Assembly (NCBI GenBank): GCA_001953115.1
Contig: LSSL01000369.1
Span: 1 to 39,048, forward strand
Source: Smittium mucronatum
Lineage: Eukaryota; Kickxellomycota; Harpellomycetes; Harpellales; Legeriomycetaceae
Direction: 5' to 3'
DNA length: 39,048 nucleotides
The position numbers were made by a program, and so were the translations under genes. The notes below the pieces were generated by a model. The model saw only the letters and a program-made list of their open reading frames with translations. It did not search any database and was not told the DNA's origin. This document shows, in pieces, positions 1 through 11,800 of the stretch; positions within the stretch are counted from its first letter, which is position 1; every line of letters starts with the position of its first letter.

Positions 1-248
1 TATTGTAAAAAATTGTGTGATGTGACAAAATGTCTTTAAAGAAATATTTTGATTCTTTTAATGGAAATATTCTCATGTTATTTTTAGATTTAGGAACATA
101 ATTCCTTAATAAAAACCAATAAATTTGCATAAACCTATTTTCTGCTCTGTACACCAAAAACTTGTAAAATAAGCTTAGAAATCACCAACAATTTTTTTCC
201 CTAAAAAAAAAAATATAATTAACCTATAAATTATTGACATTTTATTTA
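1..248. other. AT-rich sequence, no gene seen
   Basis: Low-complexity AT-rich sequence with stops in all frames. I see no coding signal, RNA gene or repeat boundary before the tandem array that follows. Confidence 0.6.
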
Positions 249-620
249 AACCAATTTGGATTCACTTTTTTCCGATTTAAATTCACTTTTATTTTTATTG
301 GGTGCACTTTTTCGAATTCACTTTCACTTTTATTTTAATTGGGTGCACTGAGACCAAATTGGATTCATTTTCACTTTTATTTTAATTGGGTGCACTGAGA
401 CTAAATTGGATTCATTTTCACTTTTATTTTAATTGGATGCACTGAGACCAAATTTGATTCACTTTTTCTTTTATTTTAATTGTGTGCACTGAGACCGAAT
501 TTGATTCACTTATTCCGAATTAATTTTCACTTTAATTCGATTTGGATGCACTTTTTTCAAATTGGATTCACTTTTTTTATATTTGTTACCACTTTTTTGA
601 ATTTGATTTAGAAAAGGTGC
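249..620. repeat. 47-bp tandem repeat array with degenerate flanks
   Basis: The core consists of head-to-tail 47-bp units beginning at 361, 408 and 455. Each carries a GGATTCA...TTTCACTTTTATTTTAATTGG...TGCACTGAGAC pattern. A unit upstream from about 313 and degenerate half-units on both sides (TTGGATTCACTTTTTT, GGTGCACTTTTT) extend the array to about 249-620. Adjacent core units differ at only a few positions, so the array looks young compared with the sequence around it. The 47-bp period is not a multiple of three and the region has stops in every frame, so it is not a coding repeat. It is a minisatellite; no function can be assigned. Confidence 0.85.
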
Positions 621-3509
621 AGTTTAAATTAAATAAATTTTATGAGTAAAAAATCTCGTCTACTTTTACTGATAAATTTTTCAAAATAAACTGAAATTAA
701 ATTAGACTTACAATTTTGAGGGTAATTTTTTTAAGATAAGTTTATTTTTTGTAAAAAATTGAGTTTTTTGATTTTTTTCAAGGTCCAAGTATATTTTTTC
801 AGACTTATGAGCAATTTTAGCTTACCAATAATATTTTAAGAATGATTTGTATAATAAAATACACAGTAAATCAAAACATCTTAGAATGCGAATTTTTTAT
901 TAAATTTATATTATTTATTATTTTTGATAAAAAATTAACCTTTATTTAAATCAAATAAAATATTTAGTGGTTTCAATTTAAAAAATAAAAATAAAAATAG
1001 AAAAAAACCATATTCTTTTGAAAATTATATAGCCAGATCATTAATTATTTACAATAATTATAATATATGTGATAGATAGTAAACCACTAATATTTTATAG
1101 ATATTAGAGAGTTTTAACATAATTTTAACGATGATGAATTTAAAAATTGGAAATTAAATTTTCCTAATTTTATACTGGATTTTTCAGTTTATATTTTTAT
1201 CTATTTAAACCAGCTGTAATAAAAAATTGAGTGTTTTATTCAAAAAATTTTAAAAATAAAATTCCTTTTTTATAAATGGCTCATCTAAATAAAAATAATG
1301 CAAAAAATTAACCTCAATATTTGATTTTTATTAATTTTACTTTGAGAGAATTCCATCAATTATTTAATGTATAAAAAATTCATACGCTTACATTTGCGCG
1401 TAAAAATTTAGCCTTGAAGAGAAATTTAATTACTAAATAGTGGAGCCAAGAATTTCTAAAGTTTTTAAAATGAATTTTATACATATTTTTTCACATTTTT
1501 TCACAATAAATATATTTTTAATGCTATTTTTATTTTTTTTCTGCGATGAGTGTTATGAAATTGCGCTTGACATATTTTTGTGAGCTGTATTTTGGAATTT
1601 CAGATTTATATAGATTTTTATTTATAATCGTTAAACATATTTGATTTATAGAATGTAAAATATCAAATAAAAACTGTTTTTTATCTATTTAATTGACTTA
1701 AATTTGACAAAATATAATCTTTTTTATAAAATTGCCATACTGATAGGCTCGTAATAAAATTCAGATTTTTTTAAAGAAATATTTTTGTTCTATATTTTTG
1801 ATAAAATCTTGGATTCAGTACGGCAGACTTGAATTAAATTAAATTTAAACCCGGAAATAACATTTAATTAAGTTTTCTTGAAGCCCTAATAAGAAAAGTT
1901 AAAAAAAATATTATAAGCAAAACCAATACTATGTTTCAATTTAAAAGAAAATTAAAATAAATTCATGAACATTTAGTTTAATTTTTTTTTACCAGAATTT
2001 TGAGTTATTTAAAACACTAATTAGTTTTATTAAATATACCGAAATAATTATCAAAGTTTTTTTTATGGGAGCCAGATTTTCCAGACTCATATTTCTATAT
2101 AGATATTGGATAATATATTAGTAAGCTTAAATTATAACATTCAGAATTTTTGGAATTTTTAGACGTGATTTTTTTAAAAAAGATAATTTTAAATATAAAA
2201 AGACAGATGCTGTGATGATTCAAATTAAATTATAATACGATTTTATTCAAAATAAATCCCAGTTTTCTCTTTAAGATGGTTTCGAAAAATTCGCATTTAA
2301 AGTTTGTATACCAAATATCTGTGTTATACAGGCAAATATTTATTTAAATTTAAAAAAAAAAAACTTTTGAATTTTCTCAACTCCAATATAAAAAATAAAT
2401 TTTTATTAAATCAGAAAAATATTTAGCAATGATAGAAATTCGGTATTAACGCTTAAAATTTCTGCAGGAAAGTAAAGATTTGAATACGGAGATTCTTTAT
2501 CTTTTAATTTATTCAAAATAAAATTTTCTCTTGATATTTCAGAAACTATTTTTATAAAAGTTGAATTAAATTTAAAGTTATTCTTCATTTTTTTTTGTCA
2601 ATTATGATTAATTATCAAGAATAGAGGATTAATTTTTTTTGAAAATTAGTGCATTCAAATTTTCCCTCTTATTAATTGGTTTTTATTATGTTAATTTAAT
2701 ATTTTATTTTATACAAGTTTTATGGAATTAAATTTGACAGTTATTTGCAATAGTCTTTTTTTCCTACTTATTAAGTATAATGTCCAATTTTTTAAATTTA
2801 AATGGTCCCATATCCCTATTACGATATATTTTTAGTTTTTGTGCAGTTTTTTATTACTATTATCAATTCATCTTAACACAGTAAATAATTTAAAAACAGT
2901 TTTAAATAAAGTGGAATTTATTCATTTACTATATGATAATTATAGTCATTTTTCTTAAAAAGAAATTATTTTTTTTGGTTTTAAATAGTTGAAAAGTTAA
3001 TTAAACTAAATTAAAATATTTTTTAATCCAATATTATAATTTTTACAAACTATTACAATTATTGTCGGAATTAAACTCAAAAAAATAAAGAAGTTGGTTT
3101 TTTATTCCATACTTTATGTAAAATTCAATTTTTTATATTCAATGGGCATGATTTAATTTCAAACGCAGCTTTAAAATAAAGTGAGGTAAGTAAATTGCTC
3201 TATTGAACTAAATTTAATGCTCTCTTGACCCTGCTGCTCCAGAAAATTATTATTCTGGCGTCTTAATTAAAAAATATAAGGGTTAAAACCAAGATACTGG
3301 AGTTTTTTTTAATATTTATTTGGACTTTTAACTAAGAGTGAATTTTAGTAAATTTATGAAAAACGTATGAAACCAAATAGAAGTTAAAAAGAGTGAAAGA
3401 ATAATAAATAAGATATTGATCTTCTATCTTATCATTCCATAAATGGAATTATTTTTTGAAAAAAGCTATAAAATTGCATAAACTCTGAAGATTAAGGCCT
3501 CTAAGCACA
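621..3509. other. Gene-free AT-rich sequence
   Basis: About 2.9 kb of AT-rich DNA with many homopolymer runs. Open stretches are short and have the composition expected by chance, for example the one at 2406-2588 (minus). I recognise no transposon motif, tRNA or long repeat. Confidence 0.6.
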
Positions 3510-4030
3510 CATATTTTAATTATAATTAGAATTTTTCCAGTAAAAAAATATCATGGATCGTGTTATCATTGCTAAATTTTAGTACTATTATAACCTTTAT
3601 CCTACTAAAAAACTTTAAGCTTATTACCAATAGTGTTTCACTGAATACAAAAAGATCATTTTTATTTTCATTCCGGATAATAAAAGGTATAGACAGTACA
3701 ATAGTTTCTTTCATCTGCATTTTCCCCCCTTCATAGTTGAGAATGGTATTTCAGATAGTTACAGACGCATCCTTAGTAAAGAATAGATCAAATTTTTAAT
3801 TTTTTCATCTAAAAGTTTCATATTGAATATATATGGACTATTTAGAAGGTCTCGATTCAAATTTTCTACGTATCCTTATTCCGATTTTCAAATCAGGGTG
3901 CAGCAGCTGAAGATTCGTATAGTTTATTTCTCCACTGATTTTTCGAATAACTGCCAGCTGGTTGATTATGGAAGATCAAAAAAAAATTTCTGTCAACTAT
4001 TGTAATATCTGTTTCATTTTTTAAATTTTG
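3510..4030 (-). other. Weakly coding-looking relic, family unknown
   Basis: Base composition is slightly richer in GC than on the left, and the minus strand gives protein-like patches between stops. One patch, read leftwards from about 3985, contains HNQPAGSYSKNQWRNKLYES. Another is a 64-codon open stretch at 3526-3720. No family motif is recognisable. The sequence adjoins the LINE and tRNA-like material to its right, so it may be part of the same decayed insertion, but that is inference. The plus-strand open stretch at 3823-4005 overlaps it and is not favoured. Confidence 0.2.
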
Positions 4031-4268
4031 AAAGCAAAATTTTTTTTCCATCTTGCACTGCCGGTCACTCAGGTGTGAACTCTGGCCTTGATGAGAGACT
4101 TTATGTTGTCGGTAATCTTTTTTTTAATGATGGTCAACTGTAGTATGCACCCTCTAGTGTTATGATAGTTTTTAAGTCGACACATTTAATCCTCAGTTCG
4201 ACTGGGGCTCATTCCATAAAGGTATACTTACCAAAATTATCAGCTAGTCGTATATAATTCGTATATTT

Positions 4269-4331
4269 TTGGTTAGATGGATTTGAACCTGACTTCTCTC
4301 ATTCCAAAGGTCTCACCTCGGTAACAGCCAA
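4269..4331 (-). pseudogene. Degenerate tRNA-like sequence (possible SINE head)
   Basis: On the minus strand the sequence has a good B box (GGTTCAAATCC, plus positions 4279-4289) preceded by an A-box-like GTTACCGAGGTG (from 4325 leftwards). The outer bases TTGGCTG and TAACCAA can form a partial acceptor stem with TTGG/CCAA paired. The A box resembles Ser/Leu tRNAs and a TTGGAA loop could hold a GGA anticodon. The total is only about 63 nt and the T stem pairs poorly, so it cannot be a functional tRNA. It could be a tRNA pseudogene or the Pol III promoter of a SINE. It lies about 300 bp downstream, on the same strand, of the LINE reverse transcriptase relic. Confidence 0.35.
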
Positions 4332-4639
4332 TAAAGTTCGGGGTCGAATTTATGAATTTTTTTTTAGGCCAATAGATATGCCACCACGGTTTAGGAAGCA
4401 GTATGCACCATAATAAGCCCTTCAGACCTTTGTTTTATTGTTTTTGATGGTCCCAGAAACATCCTAGTTGTTTTTTATTATATTGCCAAAATATATATAC
4501 TAATAAGTATTTGTGATTTTTCGACCTTTTAATACATGATTGAACAATCCAGGACCTGTGGAAATAGTTACACCACTATTGGATGCAATAGCAATCATTT
4601 TCAGGTGTTCAACCGATCAGTAATTTTATGTTTGCCATT

Positions 4640-4858
4640 TGCGTTTAGTACTCGGATTCGGCCAATAGCACGGTGTTATCGGCAAGAGCAGTTCGTATAT
4701 TCATAGGTGAGATAGGGGGAAAATCTACATTAAATATCCTTAAAAGATAGTTTGTGTAAAAATTGGATGGAATCAGTAAAGCTGGAAATCATTGCAATAG
4801 TCCGCAAAGACATTTAATGGGTTCGTAGAAACTATCACCAATACTAACAGCTATTTTT
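4640..4858 (-). pseudogene. Non-LTR (LINE) reverse transcriptase fragment
   Basis: Reading leftwards from about 4858, one frame gives a stretch beginning VSIGDSFYEPIKCLCGLLQ, an in-frame TGA, then FPALLIPSNFYTNYLLRIFN. About 20 codons later comes TALADNTVLLAESEY. This is the order seen in LINE reverse transcriptases: a GxxQGxPxSPxLFNxYxN block (finger/palm) followed by the (F/Y)ADD catalytic motif. Here the motif reads LADN, so the second catalytic aspartate has become asparagine. A TAA follows ESEY. There is no endonuclease domain and no other complete domain. It is a dead fragment of about 70 codons. LINE assignment rests on the two motifs in correct order and spacing; the clade cannot be told. 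Confidence 0.6.
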
Positions 4859-5314
4859 GAATATTTGTACAATCCCCATTTTGCAGTTTTGTTTTTTATT
4901 GTTAATAATAATCTATATTTACAAGAACAAATAAATAGTAGTTTCAGATAATAAATGCAATCTTTATAGTATTGTCGGTTTATTTTTTAAATCTAATATT
5001 TAATTTAAGGTAGGGATTACATATTTTAAACTTAAAGGAAAAACAAAATATGAGAATAGCTTTAGTAGAATCAAGTAATGTAAATATCAGGTTTATTTTA
5101 TTTTTTTTAAAGAAAACAAGATATTATCTTCAATAATTTTTTCTTCAAGATGATGAGTCAAAAGTTTACCCAATGATTCTATCAATGCTTTTTTATTATT
5201 CAACAGTTCTACAAATCTGCAAGATAATTAATAAAATGGTGCATATAAAAATAATTCAAGGTTATGTTACAATAATCTAATATCATATTGGGTTTGAATA
5301 TAGCTTAAGATTAC
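4859..5314. other. Intergenic AT-rich sequence
   Basis: This lies between the LINE fragment and the 3' end of the secreted-protein gene. I see no coding signal or repeat. Confidence 0.5.
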
Positions 5315-5320
5315 TTTATT
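5315..5320 (-). terminator. AATAAA polyadenylation-type signal
   Basis: On the minus strand AATAAA occurs 152 bp past the stop codon of the 5472-5876 gene, a plausible distance for a 3' UTR. It is a short motif in AT-rich DNA, so chance occurrence is possible. Confidence 0.35.
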
Positions 5321-5471
5321 ATGTTTTGAAACAACATAAAGCTGATTGGCTACAACATTTATAAAACAAAGGAAAAATCGATGAATAGGACAGAAAAGCA
5401 ATCCTGCTGCTTTTTACACAGTAGATTATTTCATTTCCACCATGAGCTATCCAGTTGGGTCAACTAAACAC

Positions 5472-5876
5472 TCAGTGTCTACCGTTACCACCATTTCTTC
5501 CACGTCCGCCGTATTCACCACGTCCATGACCGCCATAGCCATAATCTCCATAACCATATGGGTAATCTCCTCCAATGTAAGAGTTTAGATAAAGATCAGA
5601 ATCGTAATAGTCTCCTATTTCGAGTCCATCGTTGTAGTAATCACCATAGCCATAGTATCTTCCTCCACGGTATCCACCACGACCATAACTGCGGCCACCT
5701 CTGTATCCGCCATTTCCTCCATGGCCACTATTTCCTCCATGACTACCACTTTCTCCGCTTCGTTTAGAAACGCGGTTAAAGTTTTCAGTGTTCACAGAGT
5801 CAGTAGCAACTGGGGAAGCCATGATTGAGACAACGGCGGTAGAAGCCAAAAATAGTCCAGAAAAAGCTATCTTCAT
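5472..5876 (-). CDS. Small secreted Gly/Tyr-rich protein with Kex2-type propeptide
   Basis: An ATG-started reading frame of 134 codons ending in TGA. Residues 1-20 form a classic signal peptide: Lys at 2, a hydrophobic core, and a small-residue cleavage site near Ala20. Residues 21-39 look like a propeptide ending in Lys38-Arg39, a dibasic Kex2/furin-type site. The predicted mature chain of 95 residues has 35 Gly and 18 Tyr, with many Arg and Asp and no Cys. It has a duplicated YRGGR-(S/Y)-Y motif at 58-64 and 69-75, an acidic Tyr/Asp centre (79-107) and a Gly/Arg tail. Codons are normal and GC is well above the flanks. No intron is evident. A TATA-like box (5978-5984) and AATAAA (5315-5320) frame it. 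Gly/Tyr-rich secreted proteins include fungal wall or effector-like proteins and animal cuticle or antimicrobial peptides. The specific role is unknown. Confidence 0.82.
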   Translation of the reverse strand: MKIAFSGLFLASTAVVSIMASPVATDSVNTENFNRVSKRSGESGSHGGNSGHGGNGGYRGGRSYGRGGYRGGRYYGYGDYYNDGLEIGDYYDSDLYLNSYIGGDYPYGYGDYGYGGHGRGEYGGRGRNGGNGRH

Positions 5877-5977
5877 TTTGTTAGTAAGTTGAGTTTGCTA
5901 AATCAAGGTTAAAGGTATTCGAGTAGGAATTCAAGATGGATTTCGATGTCTTGTCAAAGTTACTGGGATTTATTGCA

Positions 5978-5984
5978 TTAAATA
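5978..5984 (-). promoter_or_regulatory. TATA-like box of the secreted-protein gene
   Basis: TATTTAA on the minus strand lies about 100 bp upstream of the ATG at 5876, a suitable place for a Pol II TATA element. The ATG is preceded by AACAAA, a good A-rich eukaryotic start context. In DNA this AT-rich the motif alone is weak evidence. Confidence 0.35.
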
Positions 5985-8900
5985 CCTTTTGATAATTAAT
6001 TTGGGTCTCTTTTCCAAATAAAAAACATCATTATAATATTGAAATTATAATCCAAAAATAAATTAGAACAATATTTTTTATTAACAAGTTTGAAAGTGAT
6101 TCTTCTCCAAATAATTGCAAATATCTCATTCTTTTTAAAGAATGAAATCCCATTTTTATTTTCAACAATGCTGTGAGTTTTTACATTATACCCATTAAAA
6201 AAAACCTTTTTTAAACTTGAGGATAATGTAAATTTCGTTCCTTCTTTTTTTTGATAATAATGAATAAATATATATATTTTTCAGAATTAGAGGCTTTAGC
6301 AATGAAATAGGTTAACCATTTGCAGAAAAAATATAAAAAATGCATAATCCAAAATAAGTTGTAAGCCGTCCCTTAACAACAACGGTGCAAGGTACATATT
6401 AGATTTATTCTAAAACAATCCAATTTAATTCCGTGATTTAGCAGCCCCCAATTACCATTTTAGTGTTAATTTATGCTTGAATGATTTGCACTAGTTCCGA
6501 CACAATAAAAAGCAATTGTATTTTAATCCGATTGGAGCCGGTATATAATCTGAAGATATAGCCAATCGAGTTTTTGAGCGTCGAGAAAACCATGGTTGCT
6601 ATTATGCTTTATAGTTTCAGTGGGGCTGTTCAAAAATCGGGATTTTTCAACCAATAAATTTATGCAGATTTACGAGCAAAATATACAATCAAGATACTAG
6701 AAAAAAAACATTGCGTAATTGTTCTCTCAGTTGTTTAGTAATTAAATGTTTCATAATTTATTTTAAACACTACCCATACAGACGATGATAAAGCACAATT
6801 AGGAATGAGAATGGTTTCGGGTTTTAATGTTAATTTGTTATGTTTATATTTGCATTTTCTATTAAGAATTTAATTCTTATTTTTAAAGCACGTGGATATT
6901 TTTTCTGCATCCGGTAAATGAAAAAAAAAATCCGACTTCTCAAAAACATATAAACTTTGGAAAAGGTTTTATCCGATATTTTTTTTAAAGCCACGTTATA
7001 ATAGTGGGCAAATTGCAAAAATAGTCAAAATAAATTGATGCGATTCACTAATTGGAAAATGGAAGCGTAAAATCCTAATTACAAAAAATAATCAGAGCAT
7101 TAATTATTCAGACAAAAAATTACGATGATTACTGTGCTATCAATCGGTTTACATATAATTAAGTTTATAAAAACATTATGGCCCTTAAAACTGCCCCAAA
7201 ACCAACAGTTTAACATTTTTTAAAGTAGAACATAACAGTTTTTGGTAAATTTAAGGCTAAGAAAATTTGAAATATTGTTTTCAAGAATCAAGAACACCGA
7301 AATAATAGAATCTAGTTCTCAAAAGCAGTGATTTAACAGTTTATAATCCTTTCTACCCTATAAAATTTTCAAAGCAATTAGCTCTGAAATACATATTTTA
7401 AAGTTAAAAAGAATATTAAATTTGCTGAAATAAAAGTGGGTCAGATAGTTTGATAGCCTAACCAAGATTTTAAATGGGGAGTTAGATACGCTGATAAATA
7501 TTATAAATCCGATCGCGATCGTATTACAAGTTTTCTATTAATCGAGCTTGGTTATTTTTTAAAAAATGACCATAAATATGCATTTATGTTGAAAGATACA
7601 ACACTTTTGCTGTTTTTGGGTATACTTGAAATACTAGATTTGGAAAAGGCAAACTTTATCATTTATTAAAATAGCTTTTCTAGATCTTTGAGGGGATTAA
7701 AGCGTTTTTGTAGCATTATTCACTTAATTGATTTTTTTAGATGTTAATAAAGATGTTTAATTAAATTCTCGAAGCTTTTAGTAGAAACAGAAAAATAAGA
7801 AATCAAACTATTACTAACTTAAACTTCATCACGCGAAATATATTATATTTATTGCTCTCATTATATATTTATCTTTAAAATATACAGTTATGGAATGTTT
7901 ATGGAGGTAATAAAGCAAAGGTTTAATATAGGGAAATTCAAAAAAATATTGAAAAATATGTAACTTGAGTCTTTTGTTAAGTTTATCGCAAAAAAACATT
8001 TAAGTAACTTCTAGACCCTACTCTAAGTTTCAACTTTTTTTTCTTCTTCTATTTGCTTAATGTATAAATCACAATTATCAATATTTAAGAATGAAAAAAC
8101 ATGCGGTATTCGAGATAAATGCATCTAAAAAGTTTTTTTTTTAACTGAGTAAAGAAGAATTGATTTTCTCTTATTCGCTATTTGTTCATATTTCAAGCAT
8201 ATAAATAATAGCTTATTTATAGTAAAAATAAGAGATCTTGAATTTATGTTAAGATACATAATGGTTTTAAAAGCTTTAATTTAAACCAATCAATAGATTA
8301 GTAATTATTGGAGTTTGCTGCCTGGCTAATTAATGCTTTTCTTTTTTTTTAATAATAAGATTGTATGCTTCTTTTATCAATTATGTAATTGCGTAGATTT
8401 ATTTTGACTATTTTCGCAATTATTCTGAAATCTGACTATTTTTGCTATTGCCATATTATAATATACAAAGATTTTTTTATCTTAATTTTGAAACAGAGTT
8501 AAATTGTTTTAATATTTTTATTAATCTAATTTCAGTTTTAAAAGAAAAAGGAAAGAAATTTTTTGTGAAAAGAATCTTAAAAGATTCATTAGATCATAAA
8601 TGAATCATGGAGTTGTTTTAAACCTAGTCAATATTTTATTAATAACAATTTTTTATATATTTTATCTGCATCTTTGACTTTTTTTTTCCAAATTAAAAAG
8701 ATGTACTTATGATTATTTTAAATTAAAAATTTAAAAAAAATTTGATTCGACATCTCTTAAAATTTTTTTATTGATTTTATCTTTTCGAACTATATTATTG
8801 ATGCAACATATTTGAATTCAGGTGTATTTTTTATTTTATATGGAGCAAATTTATATTTAATGAAATTTCTATGCACTTCAGATTAATCAAAAATTACCTC

Positions 8901-10671
8901 TCGGATTAATTTCAAACGAATCACTGTGCTCAGGAAGAAATACAATCATTTTTTTGAATACACGATTAGGGTTAAGCTTTAAAATTTTATCCTCGTAGGG
9001 CAGAATTATATACTTAGTAGATAATTTATTAATTTTAGAAAAAAAGAATGGAACAAATTTAAAAGCAAAAAAATCTAAACTAATTTTCTAATAATTTAAA
9101 CCAAGATATTTAAAGAGTTTATTATTTTATCAAGCTTTTTGACTTCAATGTTTTGTTTCTATTATAAGAGAATTATAGATAATAACAAAACACAATTTTA
9201 AAAGAATAAATATATTTTCACATAGCTATAATGCGAACAAAATAGCTGGAATCCTAAATTTATACACCTTTTCATAATATATTAAATCGTTAAAAAAACC
9301 ACTTTTTCATCATGGACCAAATATTTTATTAAATAAAAATGACCACCCTTCTAACTTATTCAAGTTTATCAACTCTCTTAGCATTAATCGATTTTTTTTT
9401 ATAAAATCTAGATATTTACATAAAATAAATTTAAAAAGATAAAAAAATTTTCAAAAAAGACGATGAAATTTTATTAATATATATTAAAAAAGAACAATAG
9501 AATTATTCAAATATCCAAATTATCTCAACCAACAACTTAAGGATGTAAAAAGTTAGTTTTTTTGATGAAATTTTAATATTCTTTTCAATTTATTATTAAA
9601 TTTAAATTCCGATTTTTCCACTAATTATTTTTTCTTATTTATGAAGGATATTTAGTAATAATTTTTAGAGTTTTAGTTATTAATTTATATAATATAAAAT
9701 AAATCCAGTTAAAAAACACTGATTTTTTTAAAAGCGGAAAAAGATTAAGGAATGTGTTAATTAAAGAGAAAAAAATTTCCAAAAATTAAAAAAAATGAAT
9801 CAATATAGTAATGAATCAATCATCAAGTCATTATTTTTGGCTATGCTGATTAAATACTCTGAAGAAAATAAATTAGTTTTTAAAATATAAATAAATACAT
9901 ATATAACGTGCTTTGGAAAAAAAAAAGTCTTTCTGAATATAGGAAATCTTTTTTAAAAAAAATCCATAATTTTGAACATAATTCGATTATTTTTTTATAA
10001 TTACCTCAACTCGAATAATATTCTACTTATATAAAAAAATATAAAATCATTTCTAATCTAGGAAATGACTATAAAAAAATTGTGAATATTTTACAATTTA
10101 GCTCTTTAAAAAATGGATAATTAGCATACATAATAATCAAAGTTTTTTAACAAGAATGAATTTTATTTTGCATTTCGAAAAATAGTGTTTTTATTATAGA
10201 GAATATAGCTATATTTCATTAGGGTAAGATAATTCTAAAAGGTCATTGAAATCTAGAGAATGGTTTCATTTATAAACCAAAGCGTCCATAATACCAAAAA
10301 ACAGTGACAGTGTTAACAGACCAATAATATTTAAGAATATCTTTAATCATACAAAATACAAAATACTTATATAAAAAAAATGCCATCTTGTTAAAAATAT
10401 ATTAACGAAAATTCCCTGATCTTTGTAAATAAATTCTGAAAATTTATGGACCTAAACGTATGAAAAGCTCACAATTAAGTACTATATGTAGAGTAAAGTG
10501 AATTTACAAGGATAAATACATAATCTTAAGTGTTCATTAAAAAAATGATTATATTTGTTTGTATTGTAACGTTTCTTACCCCATGTTATTATTTAAATTA
10601 ACTCGATTACAATTAAATTTGGCCAAATTTTTAGTTTATAAAATCCAAGAATAATAACCATAAATTCTTCA
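5985..10671. other. Gene-free sequence, mostly AT-rich
   Basis: About 4.7 kb. The first 700 bp (to about 6660) is somewhat less AT-rich and may contain upstream control sequence for the gene at 5876, but I recognise no element in it. The rest is AT-rich with scattered homopolymers. The open stretch at 6830-7018 (minus) has chance-like composition. No transposon motif, RNA gene or long repeat was seen. Confidence 0.55.
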
Positions 10672-10852
10672 CTATATTTCAAGGGGTGTACATATTAAGT
10701 GTTACCATCTTTTATTGGATAACACTGTCGAACTTCCAAAACCAATAAAAATGTGGTACGTAAATAAAATGAGTATCTAATTTTTTTTATAGTATAATAC
10801 TGAAAGTACGGTATTATGATATCCTTGTCATCTTTTCTTTTGCAAAGGTACT
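10672..10852 (+). repeat. Left terminal repeat of the DIRS-type element
   Basis: It begins around TATATTTCAAGGGGTG and runs through ATATTAAGTGTTACC, TCTTTTATTGGATAA and ATAATACTGAAAGTACGG to GCAAAGGTA. About 165 bp match the reverse complement of 20773-20934 closely, with only scattered mismatches. The outer 30 bp also match the reverse complement of 20671-20709. It ends about 60 bp before the gag ATG, so it likely carries the promoter of the element. Confidence 0.75.
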
Positions 10853-10911
10853 CTACCAGCTTAAAATATTTTCTCTTTTTATAAATTCTTATATTTAAAG
10901 ACATTCAAACA

Positions 10912-11800
10912 ATGCCTGAAGACACTGAAGCCAAGCTAAATGAACTTACATCTTTGTTAAAACGGCTATTGCGCGAGAGGAAGCCCCAACTCGAAATCGA
11001 GGACCCTTTTTTAACTACAATATCACCAGCTACAAACCTTTAGTTTTACCCAAAACTGATCGAAGCTCTCCCTTAAATCGAAGAGGATTTCTTCCGCATA
11101 CATTTGAGGAAGAAGATTAAAAATACGCCATTTACGCATGCTCGAAGAGTAGTTCTATATACTAACAGACGCTTCATCTAAACTAATCAGCGTCAGCGGC
11201 AGTGAGGAAGGCCAAAACTACCCTGAATGAGATTCAAGTCGCCTTAGCACAGACTACCAGGACGATCGACTTTTACGTGCACCTTTGGATCCAGGAAACC
11301 CCAGGACTCACAATAGACGACCCACAAATTCTGTTTGCAAAAAAAATGAGAGTCCTACAGTCAGAATTGCCGCCACTGTCACTAAAAAACGCTTGGACAA
11401 CCTACACAAGAGTCTGGACCTTCCTGAAAAACCACAGCATCTTGTCGAATCCGATAAGAATTCGCTAGTAGAACAGGAGAAACCGGACGCCCTGATTGCT
11501 AGTAAAAATCCAGAGCAGCGCTCCATAATCCGGAAGCCCTTTCGGAAGCGCCAGAAGGCAGGTGCTCAAAACAGCACCATAAGCAAGCCTTCTCCAGCGC
11601 AAAATACAGAAGCTGCAGTTCCATCCACCAACGCCAAAAACCACCCGCAGTCATCAAATTTTCGCGGGAGAAGGCGCAGCCGCGAAAGGAAATCACAAAA
11701 TGAACCCAAAAAAACCCTCCAGTGGGGGGACATATCGGGATGTTCCATTCAGCGTAGAACAAACTCTTTGGAAGCAAGTGATTCCGATTCACCATCTTGA
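10912..11800 (+). pseudogene. DIRS gag-like protein, frameshifted
   Basis: It starts at the ATG at 10912 with MPEDTEAKLNELTSLLKRLL, a helical charged N terminus, and runs open to a TAG at about 11042. After frame changes, the conserved-looking block FAKKMRVLQSELPPL lies in the frame open from 11202 (start of the QVALAQTTRTIDFYVH stretch). The text then continues in another frame as KKRLDNLHKSLDLPEKPQ, which marks an indel near 11355-11370. The C-terminal part is basic with NFRGRRRSRERK, as expected for nucleic-acid binding by a Gag. Family assignment comes from position ahead of the RT and overall character. It is broken by at least two frame changes and one stop. Open frames on the opposite strand here are shadows of this GC-richer DNA. 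Confidence 0.65.

Noticed and set aside
249..620. CRISPR-like array
   Set aside because: Units are directly adjacent 47-bp repeats without unique spacers, in eukaryotic-type DNA.
5558..5767. His-rich plus-strand frame opposite the Gly/Tyr-rich gene
   Set aside because: It is the antisense of Gly/Tyr codons. The minus-strand frame has the ATG, signal peptide, stop and flanking signals.
7508..7520. CGATCGCGATCG palindrome
   Set aside because: A single short palindrome with no partner or nearby gene; no role can be argued.
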